Source: Pseudomonadota bacterium (GTDB lineage: Bacteria > Pseudomonadota > Alphaproteobacteria > Rhizobiales > Aestuariivirgaceae). From it: DNA of 10,554 bases. Made by a program: the position numbers and the translations under genes. The stretch spans positions 1 to 10,554 of the forward strand of contig JAEKFU010000722.1 of NCBI GenBank assembly GCA_016522385.1. Direction: 5' to 3'. The notes beneath the pieces are model-generated. The model was not told where the DNA came from. It worked only from the letters and a program-made list of their open reading frames with translations, and made no database searches. This document shows, in pieces, positions 1 through 7,397 of the stretch. Numbering within the stretch: position 1 is the stretch's first letter; every line of letters begins with the position of its first letter.

Positions 1-1124
1 ACCGATCGGATTTCCACCAGGTTCGAGCGGGCACGAAGAATGTAAAATCCGATAGTCGTTAGGTGGGTCGGCATGAACCAACCGTCTTCGCGACCGTTTG
101 AGATGATCAGCGGATCAAGCTCGATGGCGCGGCGCAGGTGCTCGTCCATGCGGTCCCAGATGTCGGAAAGTGCGCGGATCTTGATGACCTCGGGAAAGTC
201 GGCACGCACGGCCTGAAGAATGCCGTAGTAAGCGTAAAGCTGACCCTTGGCATACATGAAAATGTCGTCAGCGCGGGTGTCGAACCAACCGGAATTGTAG
301 GCTTCCGAGCGGTCTTTGATCGCAGCGGATGTCGAGCCAATATCCTTGGCGATACGATCGAGGAACTGCAGAAGATTGTCGGCTCTTGCATCGAAGGTCG
401 CCTCGCAGCCTTTTAATCTTGTATTGTAGCGGTTCAGCGCGACCAGTGCCCGGCGATAGTAGGTCGGGCTGCGCGTGGTTGGACCGAAGGGTTGCCGGTC
501 AAAGATATTAAAGTACCAGGTGAACTGATCGAACTGGATGTTCCCCTTTGCAATCTTCAAATCGTCGTCGATCTGCGAAGTGCCACGGGCGCGGCCGAGG
601 GCATCGGCCAGTTCGATCGAGGTGCGGCTGGCGGCCTGGTGCACACCACGCTGAAAGGCCGCCTTGTTGTCGAAAAACCAGGTGTCATCCCACGCAACGA
701 TCCAGAAAATGCCGGCTTTGTAAAGAGGATGGCTCGACATCCATTTGTTGCGGTTGACATTGAAATCGATCAAGTCTGCTGTGATGTCAACGACGTTCGA
801 GCGACCACAGGTTTTGGTGGTGTCCTCTCCACCTTCTACGGCCACCTGTTCGCCTGCCGGGCGCATATGGTCCGTCAGCTTGAAACGTTGTGGATAGTCA
901 AGATCATAGTCGCGGATCCAGAGCGCGTGCCAGGCAAACCATGCATAGGACACCACCACAGGCACCAATAGTGCGCCAATCAGAATACGGATGATCAATC
1001 CGGAGCGCTGGAACAGGTTGTATGTTGCCCGAAACGGCGAGGTTATCAGGGCAGTAAGTGACCCGATGGCGCGCAGGAGAGCTTGCCACATGCGGCCGAG
1101 CCATTCGATGATCGGATCAAGCAT
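1..1124 (-). CDS. DUF2333 family membrane protein (C-terminus cut by window edge)
   Basis: Translating the minus strand from the ATG at 1124 gives 374 codons with no stop before the window edge, so the C-terminal end is missing. An AAAGGGG ribosome binding site lies about 5 bases before the ATG. Residues 1-40 look amphipathic and helical, and one hydrophobic segment at about 43-64 (including ILIGALLVPVVVSYAWFAW) is a likely single membrane anchor. The remainder is a polar, aromatic-rich domain with conserved-looking stretches such as WIVAWDDTWFFDNKAAFQRG (141-160), FTWYFNIFDRQPFGP (201-215) and DDIFMYAKGQLYAYYGIL (286-303). These match my memory of DUF2333 (COG5345), a proteobacterial family of unknown function. 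There is no cleavable signal peptide, so the large domain is probably periplasmic with an N-in topology, which is an inference. It is the last visible gene of a five-gene operon, 24 bases after the DUF6638-like gene, and would tether the other products to the inner membrane. The reading frame is very secure and the family name fairly secure. Confidence 0.88.
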   Translation of the reverse strand, partial: MLDPIIEWLGRMWQALLRAIGSLTALITSPFRATYNLFQRSGLIIRILIGALLVPVVVSYAWFAWHALWIRDYDLDYPQRFKLTDHMRPAGEQVAVEGGEDTTKTCGRSNVVDITADLIDFNVNRNKWMSSHPLYKAGIFWIVAWDDTWFFDNKAAFQRGVHQAASRTSIELADALGRARGTSQIDDDLKIAKGNIQFDQFTWYFNIFDRQPFGPTTRSPTYYRRALVALNRYNTRLKGCEATFDARADNLLQFLDRIAKDIGSTSAAIKDRSEAYNSGWFDTRADDIFMYAKGQLYAYYGILQAVRADFPEVIKIRALSDIWDRMDEHLRRAIELDPLIISNGREDGWFMPTHLTTIGFYILRARSNLVEIRS

Positions 1125-1148
1125 TACTGCCCCTTTCTTGTTTGACCA

Positions 1149-2429
1149 TTAGTCGAATAATTTTTGCCAAATCGCCGGCTTGTCAGCGAAGTAGCGGGTT
1201 TTGATGACATGAACGGCATAGTCGCGCTGAGCGGTATTGAAGCCCTCATAATCGACGTAGAATGCCAGCTTGTTGACAATGAAGCGGGTCAGGAAGTCGA
1301 ACGGCACAAACTCCGTCAGGAATCGGTTGACCAGCGGGCTGTCGGGATGTCCGGGCATCGCGCGCTGCACCATCAGGGCCTGTGTCGCTGTGAATTCGTC
1401 AGGATTGACGATCAGGCCATTGCGGATCGCCCTGCACAACTCGCTCAGAAAACTGAAAGCTTCGTCACGTTCCAACTGATCAAGGTTCCGGTGCACCCAA
1501 TTTTTGGTGGCAACTTCCCCGATCCATACCAGATCTGCTTCGGGCCGTTCCTTCGACAGTGCCATGCGGGTGCAGATTTCTAGACGCAGGTCCAGAATCT
1601 CCGAGTGTTCGAGCCAGTCGAGATTGAGCGGTTCCAACCGGCCGGTCGCGGTTAGGTATTCGAAAACGGCCTGGTGGTCCGACATGTGAATATAGCGTTC
1701 GCTTGTACGCTTGCTGGCAAGAGGCATGGGTGTCGTCATGTTGCCGATCACCACGGTCTCGCCGCCATCATCGTGGAACACATAGACGCCGCCGAAATGT
1801 CGGGTCCAGAATGACTTTATTTCGAACTCAGTGTGCTGTGGCACGATGGCGTTGTACCGCGTGTCGCCACAGTCGCGGGCGAGTTCAAGAATGCCATGCA
1901 GCAGCTTATTGTCCTTCCAGGCGTTGTCCTCAGCATGAAATCGCTCCACCATCTCCGTCAGCCTTTTCGACTTCTCCAAGAGCTGGTTGTGGGTGCGCAG
2001 TGAAAACCGTACCCGCTTGATCGACAGAACATCATCGATATCGTCAACCTTGTAGGTGGAATTCTCGATTTCGCCGTAGAGCACGTCTTTTAACGTGAGA
2101 ACCTTGACGGCTTCGGCATTGGCCTTGAAGAACGCACGCATCAGATCGATGGTTGAGGAAAAATTCACGTAGATGACGGGCAAATCGGCCTGGGCCGGAC
2201 TGAGGATTATGAACCGTCGGTTGACGCCGAGCGGATCGAGATAGTGTTCATCGTCTAGATCTTCGGCCACTTCCGGCGAGAATCCGGTCGCATCGATCGC
2301 GAAGTCCTTGCATTCTGTTTCACGCAGGCCAAAGGCAGTCAGCGCCTGGTTGTAGCGTTCAATGAGATGCGGCTGGTGAATCCTGATCAGGCCGCCATAG
2401 ATCAGGGCGTTGTCGATCAGCCGTTCCAA
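1149..2429 (-). CDS. Hypothetical protein, DUF6638-like
   Basis: This gene encodes 426 aa of unknown function. It begins with a TTG codon inside the end of the AAA+ gene, giving a 13-base overlap. An AAGGA motif about 9 bases before the TTG fits translation initiation or coupling. The N-terminus (MERLIDNALIYGGLIRI, then ERYNQAL at 24-30) and the block DLDDEHYLDPLGVNRRFIIL (57-76) resemble what I remember of DUF6638, a family from Alphaproteobacteria; I cannot verify this. There is no signal peptide and no membrane segment. The protein appears to be alpha/beta up to about residue 140, has a charged helical segment at about 145-190, a region with short hydrophobic strands around 198-230 (GGVYVFHDDGGETVVIGN), and a mostly helical C-terminus rich in aromatic residues. 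I see no catalytic motif. Its fixed place between the ATPase and the membrane protein suggests an adaptor or substrate-recognition role, which is an inference from context only. Confidence 0.85.
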   Translation of the reverse strand: MERLIDNALIYGGLIRIHQPHLIERYNQALTAFGLRETECKDFAIDATGFSPEVAEDLDDEHYLDPLGVNRRFIILSPAQADLPVIYVNFSSTIDLMRAFFKANAEAVKVLTLKDVLYGEIENSTYKVDDIDDVLSIKRVRFSLRTHNQLLEKSKRLTEMVERFHAEDNAWKDNKLLHGILELARDCGDTRYNAIVPQHTEFEIKSFWTRHFGGVYVFHDDGGETVVIGNMTTPMPLASKRTSERYIHMSDHQAVFEYLTATGRLEPLNLDWLEHSEILDLRLEICTRMALSKERPEADLVWIGEVATKNWVHRNLDQLERDEAFSFLSELCRAIRNGLIVNPDEFTATQALMVQRAMPGHPDSPLVNRFLTEFVPFDFLTRFIVNKLAFYVDYEGFNTAQRDYAVHVIKTRYFADKPAIWQKLFD

Positions 2430-4330
2430 TGTCCTTTGTCCTTCAGCGTGGTGATCTCTACTGCAGCCCGTTCGCGCACCCGCTGATCGCGGATGATCCG
2501 TTCAACGGCGGCATCGTCGGACTTATCGGTGTAGCGGAATTCACTGTCGGCATAACGGTGAATTTCCTGGATCATCATGTCGATCGTGATTGGCGAGCGG
2601 AGCTCGGAGATCATGGCAAGCTTAGTGTCGTAGTCCTTGTGCATGAATATTTCGGGACTCTCGAACCATTCGTCCGGCAGTTCGATGTCCATCGCCCGCA
2701 TCTTGACCGCATCGGTGATGTTCTTGATGGCGCGGCCGGTGAAGCGTGGTTCGGCCTGTTTTATGGCATGCAGATAGGTGCCGATGTCGGCCAGGGTATT
2801 CAGTTTGCCGCCGTTCTCATTGAAACGCTCGGCAACTTTGATCAGACCTTCTTCCTGCGGCTCGTTGTGTTGTTCATAGGCGCTCCGGACAGCGCGCGAG
2901 ATTTCCTGGGCTGCATAAAGTTGATGCTTGCCGAGTTTCACATCATGGTTGTCGCCGATCAGCAGGGCGTAGATGTCGATGTAATCGTCGATCGACTGCG
3001 GCCCGTCGACCAACCAGCGGGCGCCAGCGCGCTGCCGAAGCGCATCGTCGACATTTTCCGGGTAGTTGGAGAACATTCCGAAGGCGCAATTGCCGCGTAT
3101 GACCGTGTTGGCGCCGGAAAAACTTTCCATCAACACTGCGGTGATTTCGTGCTGGCCGGCCGAGGCACGCTCATCGGAACGCTTGGCGGCGACCTGATCG
3201 ATGTCATCCACCGTTCCGAATCCGATAACCCTGGGGTCAAGCACGTTAGAGACAAATTGGCGGCAGTTTTGACCCGACTTGCCCTGGTAGGAGCTGATCT
3301 GATCGACTCCGAAATTCTCATAGTGAAAGGTGTAGCCGGCGGTCTGACAATAATCGTTGACCAGTCCGGCAATCATCTGGATCAACGTGGTCTTGCCGGT
3401 ACCGGGACTGCCGTCGCCGATGAAGGTGAACAGGAATCCTCCGAGCTCGACGAACGGATTGAGTTGCCGGTCGAAGTCATAGGCCATGAGCATCTTGGCC
3501 AATCGCAACGACTGGTATTTGGCGATATGATTGCCGACGACTTCATCCGGCTTCTTGAAGGTCATTACAAGAGGTTTGCGCCTGCCGCGGCTTTGCACAT
3601 CGAAGCCGTTCAGCTCGAAATCATCGGCGTCGAGCCGGATGTGGGTTTCCTCGAAGGAGGCAAGTTCAGGAAACCGCGCCTTGCGGGCGAGCAAACCGTC
3701 CAGCACATGACGGGCAAAGCCGGTCGCGCGGGTCAGCAGCTGGGCATCATCCGGGGCACCTGAAATCGCCTGATCGAGGCCATAGAGCAGTGCTTTCAGG
3801 GCATCTTGCGGCGTTTCAAAAGCAAATTCCACGTCCGGGAAATCGCTTGCAGCATCGCCATTACTTTCCATTGTTTGAAGAATATAACTGGCCGTGGTGA
3901 AGGCGGTGATAAACGCCGAAGCCGCCAAAAGCTTGTGAAACCGGGTGGCCTTGTCACCGCTTAAGGGAGAGGAACGGTTCTCTGCGGTGAGGAACTCTAG
4001 CTCGCTCTGGCGAGCAAAGACATCTTGCACAGCAAACCCAACGGCCATGCTACGGCGAAGCCTGTAGGCAAGTGTGTGCTGTTCGACGGACAGCATGCTG
4101 TCATTGGGGTGAACCGCGGAAATCGTGTCAAGTATGCGCACGTCGACGGCGCGTTTGGTGCCACTCGTTGCAACAGTTGAAACGAATCGCCGCTTGGTGC
4201 CGGCCAGCTTGGTCTTTGACTTGCCGGCCCCGTCGGAAATCAGAAAGCTGGTGCGCTGCAGCAGGCTTTGCGCCGTTGCAACGTGTTTGGCGATGTCCTG
4301 TTCGCGTAGCGTTGTCAGTCCAATGTCCAT
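2417..4330 (-). CDS. AAA+ family ATPase with a large N-terminal domain
   Basis: This 637-aa protein starts at an ATG 9 bases after the preceding gene and has only a weak purine-rich site before it. Residues 1 to about 260 form a mainly helical domain that I do not recognise. The ATPase domain follows: Walker A GDGSPGTGKTT (305-315), a Walker B-like VIGFGTVDDID (368-378), sensor 1 around FSNYPENVDDALRQRAGARW (420-439) with candidate arginine fingers R432, R434 and R438, and sensor 2 TGRAIKNI (531-538). The last motif matches the SGRDIKN pattern of classical AAA proteins such as the FtsH, p97 and katanin groups, so the protein should hydrolyse ATP, probably as a ring-shaped oligomer. Walker B reads D-D rather than the usual D-E, which is unusual and may affect hydrolysis. 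No protease, helicase or membrane segment is visible, so this is a remodelling or unfolding motor. It sits in the middle of the operon between coiled-coil and membrane partners. Its substrate is unknown. MoxR-type ATPases are less likely because sensor 2 is of the classical AAA type. Confidence 0.92.
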   Translation of the reverse strand: MDIGLTTLREQDIAKHVATAQSLLQRTSFLISDGAGKSKTKLAGTKRRFVSTVATSGTKRAVDVRILDTISAVHPNDSMLSVEQHTLAYRLRRSMAVGFAVQDVFARQSELEFLTAENRSSPLSGDKATRFHKLLAASAFITAFTTASYILQTMESNGDAASDFPDVEFAFETPQDALKALLYGLDQAISGAPDDAQLLTRATGFARHVLDGLLARKARFPELASFEETHIRLDADDFELNGFDVQSRGRRKPLVMTFKKPDEVVGNHIAKYQSLRLAKMLMAYDFDRQLNPFVELGGFLFTFIGDGSPGTGKTTLIQMIAGLVNDYCQTAGYTFHYENFGVDQISSYQGKSGQNCRQFVSNVLDPRVIGFGTVDDIDQVAAKRSDERASAGQHEITAVLMESFSGANTVIRGNCAFGMFSNYPENVDDALRQRAGARWLVDGPQSIDDYIDIYALLIGDNHDVKLGKHQLYAAQEISRAVRSAYEQHNEPQEEGLIKVAERFNENGGKLNTLADIGTYLHAIKQAEPRFTGRAIKNITDAVKMRAMDIELPDEWFESPEIFMHKDYDTKLAMISELRSPITIDMMIQEIHRYADSEFRYTDKSDDAAVERIIRDQRVRERAAVEITTLKDKGHWNG

Positions 4331-4339
4331 GGGCTCTGC

Positions 4340-5518
4340 TCATACATGGGTGAGGATGTGTTCGCCGCTGGCGATGTAGCATTGGTAGTCCTTGAAGATG
4401 TCGTCGGCCCGCCCTTTGGCATATACCGCCTGGTAGGCGGTGTGCGGAATCAGGGCATGACGCTCTAGCGCGCTGACACCCTGGGCGGCACAGTCGACAT
4501 CGTCGGTGTTGATGTAGAATACCTCCTTGGCCGGTGAGCCGCCCCAGATACCGCGTTTGGCGGCGACCTGTTCCTTCGAATGCAATTCCTGCATGGTCCA
4601 GGTCAAAAGCCAGTTTTCGTTGCTATTGGTGACGCCATCCAGCACGCTCTGCACGGTCTTGTTGTGACTGGTCACACCGCCGGCGTAGAACGGTCCGAGC
4701 ACAAACCGGCGTAGTTGCTTTGGGTGCAAAGTTGGGAAGTCTTCATCGAGCTTGGTGGCAATCGTTGTAAGGTTCAGGCTGTAGGCCGAGTGGTTGGCAA
4801 GAAATCGGCGCAGTTTGTCGCTTATTTCCAGATTGGGAAACTCGTCCATATCGATTTTGCCCCACGGGCCCTGGCGTTTGGAGCGTTTGCCGCGCGTGCG
4901 TGGCTTGGGAGCGTTCTCCGAGGAATCCTCGATCACGGCCGTGTAGACCATGGGCAAATGGGCGGTGCCGTCATAGGCGGCCCAGTGAATAACGTAGAAG
5001 GGGCGGTTTGAGCGCGGGTTCAGCGAATGGCGCAGTGTTTGCGGGGCAGTAAAGGCATTGAATACGTCCTGCTCATCAAGCGCATCAAGCAAGACCCGTT
5101 CGGCCATGGTACGCTGCTGAATTCTGGGAAACTGCTTGTACTTAAGCAGCATTTCTAGCATCTCCTCGCGAATCTGAGCTGCTGACGGCATGTCCAGAAG
5201 CCTTTCTTGTCGCCTGGCGTGATCGGCACTTAGATCGAGGACATTCTGAAAAAGCGGAAAACCGCTTTCGGCGCGGTCAATCTTGAAGCTTTCGGCGAAA
5301 TGGCACTTGTGCTGCCAACACGTGAACGAATGCCGCAGGCGGGCGAGATGGCCGGACAGAGCCCGATAAATCAGATTGTTGCGTTTTACCTGTGCACTCT
5401 GGACACGTACTACCGCATCAAGCCCGGCAAATGCATTGTCGATGGCGTGGAAGTAGTCGGCCACATGGCTGGCCAGCTCGACAGTTCGCGATTGCTCCTT
5501 GACTTGTTTGGAGCTCAC
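4340..5518 (-). CDS. Hypothetical protein of unknown family (operon gene 2)
   Basis: This 392-aa protein has no motif I can assign. It begins at a GTG whose bases overlap the TGA of the gene before it (GTGA, 5515-5518), a classic arrangement for coupled translation. Residues 1-75 are helical with heptad-like hydrophobic spacing, and residues 95-165 are again helical and rich in charge. A more beta-like segment follows (FYVIHWAAYDGTAHLPMVYTAVIE, near 174-197, here called by position because it is long). A strongly basic linker, KPRTRGKRSKRQ (205-216), precedes a compact segment (about 230-290) with short helices that could be a winged-helix-like fold. The C-terminal 100 residues are rich in aromatics, with WLLTWTMQELHSKEQVAAKR (303-322). 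There is no signal peptide and no membrane segment. The basic linker could contact nucleic acid or acidic lipid, but that is speculation. The expression context with an AAA+ motor directly downstream suggests a dedicated partner protein. Confidence 0.83.
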   Translation of the reverse strand: MSSKQVKEQSRTVELASHVADYFHAIDNAFAGLDAVVRVQSAQVKRNNLIYRALSGHLARLRHSFTCWQHKCHFAESFKIDRAESGFPLFQNVLDLSADHARRQERLLDMPSAAQIREEMLEMLLKYKQFPRIQQRTMAERVLLDALDEQDVFNAFTAPQTLRHSLNPRSNRPFYVIHWAAYDGTAHLPMVYTAVIEDSSENAPKPRTRGKRSKRQGPWGKIDMDEFPNLEISDKLRRFLANHSAYSLNLTTIATKLDEDFPTLHPKQLRRFVLGPFYAGGVTSHNKTVQSVLDGVTNSNENWLLTWTMQELHSKEQVAAKRGIWGGSPAKEVFYINTDDVDCAAQGVSALERHALIPHTAYQAVYAKGRADDIFKDYQCYIASGEHILTHV

Positions 5519-6600
5519 TGGGCGACGTATCTGGAGGTTTCGTGTTTTTCCAGAACCTCTGCAAAGCGCCGTGCAAAGGCGTCATCGGCCAGTTTCTTGC
5601 GGCGCTGGATTTCCTCGGTCGAGACCATGTTTTTCTCGTGCAGCTCAAGCAGGTCACCGATGTGCGACTGTGCGGCGGCTCCGATGCCGGCCATGGTCTC
5701 CTCGGCCGCAGTATCAACCTTTGAGCCGAGCGTATTGATCTGATGGGCGACCTCCTGCTGGGCCGCGGTCTTCAGCGAGTCTTCAAGCGATTTGTAAAGA
5801 ACAACCCGCTGTTCAGTATCGATGTTCAACTTGTTGATCAAGGTTGCCTGAGCGGCAATCTGATTGTTCAGGCTGTCCACAAAGGTCTGATACATGGAGG
5901 TGTAGCGTTCGAGCGTCTGTGAACCGGCCAACAGTTCCTGCTCGCGGGCCTGCATCTGGTTATACTCCGTTGCAAGCTTCGAGCGTTCGCCCTCAAGCTT
6001 GGATCGGGCGGCCTGGTCGGTTGAGGCGGCAATCTGGTTTTCGATGTCCAACAATGCAGGATTGAGCTCCTCTATGCGTCTCTGGGTAGCCTGCAGGTCC
6101 TCCGTCACGCTCTTGCGGCGCTCAATTACCTTTTTGAGGCTTCCTTCTGAGTTTCCGTAGCGCTCCTGGAGCACGGATTTCTGGTCTGTCAGAATGCCAA
6201 CAATGGTGTTCGATTTGGCCAGCAGATCCTGGAGATTTTCGGCCAGCGAGGTCGTGCGGACACGCTGATTGCGCATGGATTTCGCCTTGTTCCTGGAAAA
6301 CAAGCTGACGAGCTTTTCGCTGAATGAGTACTCCTGCATCGACTTGAACTCATCACCAAAGGAATTGGTGACATCCTCCAGGCCGATGATCAAATCGGCA
6401 ATATTGCCCTCCATGATTTTCTGTTGTTTGAGCACATCTTCGATACGGGCGTTTTCGATGTCGAAATTGACGTCGCCAAGCGTGTCGCTTTCAGCCATTT
6501 TTTCAAGCACCTGACTGCTGGCGTCCATCTTGGACTGGACCTCCTCCATCATGGTGCGGGCTCTATCGATTTCTGCATCGAACGTCTTGGTTTCGATCAC
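5515..6600 (-). CDS. Soluble coiled-coil protein, first gene of the AAA+ operon
   Basis: This 361-aa protein is dominated by charged helices and long coiled coils. The start is a GTG supported by GAGAGGGAG about 4 bases upstream; no better ATG lies near the N-terminus. Residues 1-75 form a first helical part. A short hinge follows with FGDEFKSMQEYSFSEKLVSL (81-100) and a basic patch FSRNKAKSMRNQRVR (101-115). A long coiled coil spans about 117-285, including ERRKSVTEDLQATQRRIEEL (160-179), and a last helical segment runs from 300 to 352. There is no signal peptide and no membrane segment. The layout of a hydrophobic/basic hinge followed by repeated helices is reminiscent of TelA (toxic-anion resistance) proteins, but I see no diagnostic signature and this is only a resemblance. 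It ends in a 4-base overlap with the next gene. It probably acts as a scaffold or as the substrate that the downstream ATPase remodels, which is an inference. Confidence 0.86.
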   Translation of the reverse strand: MIETKTFDAEIDRARTMMEEVQSKMDASSQVLEKMAESDTLGDVNFDIENARIEDVLKQQKIMEGNIADLIIGLEDVTNSFGDEFKSMQEYSFSEKLVSLFSRNKAKSMRNQRVRTTSLAENLQDLLAKSNTIVGILTDQKSVLQERYGNSEGSLKKVIERRKSVTEDLQATQRRIEELNPALLDIENQIAASTDQAARSKLEGERSKLATEYNQMQAREQELLAGSQTLERYTSMYQTFVDSLNNQIAAQATLINKLNIDTEQRVVLYKSLEDSLKTAAQQEVAHQINTLGSKVDTAAEETMAGIGAAAQSHIGDLLELHEKNMVSTEEIQRRKKLADDAFARRFAEVLEKHETSRYVAQ

Positions 6601-6995
6601 GGCGCTCCCTCTCGTCGCTTGCTATGCTTTCCTCAAGATATAGGTAATTCAGCTATGTCGTTAAAGAATGGCCAATGTTGCCGCAGTCAGCTGACAAACA
6701 GGATGGCGGTGCCGACGCGCCCCTAAGTGTCAGCCAGCTATAGGATAACTCTGGCAACGCGTTCTGTCAGGTTGAAACGTGTTTGAAGGACGAATTATCA
6801 GATTTGGAAGTGAGGTTTTTGTGGATATTCAAGAGTTTTGCCGCAGGTATTCTTCATTGCTGTTCCGGCAAACGGTTTTCGAGCTGACTATCCGACTATC
6901 CCGACGCAGGTAACATCGGAAACAAAGACAAACGCTCTCAATTGTGATGCCGTTTTTGCAGCACCAGTGCCCCTAATTTCCCGTGCAATGGGTCG
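6601..6995. other. Intergenic region between the regulator and the five-gene operon
   Basis: This 395-base stretch lies after the stop of the mucR-like gene and before the GTG start of the operon, both on the minus strand. The operon-proximal part holds the ribosome binding site and a candidate promoter (annotated separately). A perfect 10-base palindrome, GTCAGCTGAC, occurs at 6686-6695, about 20 bases upstream of the candidate -35 element, which is a plausible operator position. I found no convincing intrinsic terminator behind the regulator: GCAC-CA-GTGC at 6961-6970 has too small a loop and no T-run follows. Read-through from the regulator into the operon is therefore possible. A plus-strand frame opening at 6838 runs into the regulator gene, has no good ribosome site and does not look like a real protein. 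Confidence 0.6.
6637..6665 (-). promoter_or_regulatory. Candidate sigma-70-type promoter of the five-gene operon
   Basis: Read on the minus strand, TTTAAC (6660-6665) and TATATC (6637-6642) are separated by exactly 17 bases. The -10 element keeps TATA of the consensus TATAAT, and the -35 keeps three of six positions of TTGACA. The -10 box lies about 36 bases before the GTG start at 6600, leaving room for a short leader and the GAGAGGGAG ribosome site. The match is modest, so this is a candidate only. Confidence 0.35.
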
Positions 6996-7397
6996 CTATT
7001 TGCGGCGCTTGTTGCCGAGGCCGATCTTCTTTGCCAATTCGGCCCGTTTCTCAGAGTAATTGGCTGCTACCATTGGATAATCTGCGGACAGACTCCACTT
7101 GGCCCGGTATTCTTCGGGTGTCATGTTGTGGTAAGTGCGCAAATGGCGCTTCAACGACTTGAATTTCAAGCCGTCTTCAAGACAAACGATATGGTCATCC
7201 GTCACCGAACGGCGAATTGATACTGCAGGATTCTTTGGCGCTTCTGCTTCTGCAGAGGTTCCTTTTGCAGCACTGTCCAAAGCCTTGTGAACTTCCTGAA
7301 TGAGGGAGGGCAAGTTGTTTGCGGGTACTGGATTGTTTGCCACATAGGCGGCGACGACATCGGCAGTCAACTCCGCTAGATTGGACTTATCTTCCAT
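6996..7397 (-). CDS. mucR: MucR/Ros family zinc-finger transcriptional regulator
   Basis: The gene encodes 133 aa, the usual size for MucR/Ros. I chose the ATG at 7397 because GAGAGG lies about 7 bases before it and the protein then begins MEDKSNLAEL, as family members do; an upstream in-frame ATG at 7460 would add 21 atypical residues. Residues 1-45 (LTADVVAAYVANNPVPANNL, 10-29) match the N-terminal oligomerisation region. The prokaryotic zinc-finger domain follows: HIVCLEDGLKFKSLKRHLRT (69-88), TPEEYRAKW (93-101), then SADYPMVAANYSEKRAELAK (104-123) and a basic tail. The metal ligands would be C72, D75, H85 and H90, with Asp in place of the second Cys of Ros; this CxxD form is known in rhizobial and Brucella MucR proteins. 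Such proteins bind AT-rich DNA, act as H-NS-like silencers and often repress themselves; targets here are unknown. It diverges from the oxidoreductase pair, with an AT-rich region between them. Confidence 0.95.
   Translation of the reverse strand: MEDKSNLAELTADVVAAYVANNPVPANNLPSLIQEVHKALDSAAKGTSAEAEAPKNPAVSIRRSVTDDHIVCLEDGLKFKSLKRHLRTYHNMTPEEYRAKWSLSADYPMVAANYSEKRAELAKKIGLGNKRRK

Noticed and set aside
2429..3763. Long plus-strand open frame of 444 codons opposite the AAA+ ATPase gene.
   Set aside because: It lies fully antisense to a gene with clear Walker and sensor motifs. Its translation shows no motif of its own, and long antisense frames are expected opposite GC-rich genes.
1..6600. The AAA+ operon as a phage-defence island.
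   Set aside because: There is no nuclease, toxin, sensor domain, mobile element or composition shift to support this, and the DUF2333 and DUF6638-like partners look like ordinary chromosomal genes of the group.
6961..6970. GCAC-CA-GTGC as a terminator behind the regulator.
   Set aside because: A two-base loop cannot form a stable hairpin and no T-run follows on the minus strand.
6838..7059. Plus-strand open frame of 73 codons in the gap after the regulator.
   Set aside because: It overlaps the end of the MucR-like gene on the other strand, has no good ribosome site, and its composition does not look protein-like.
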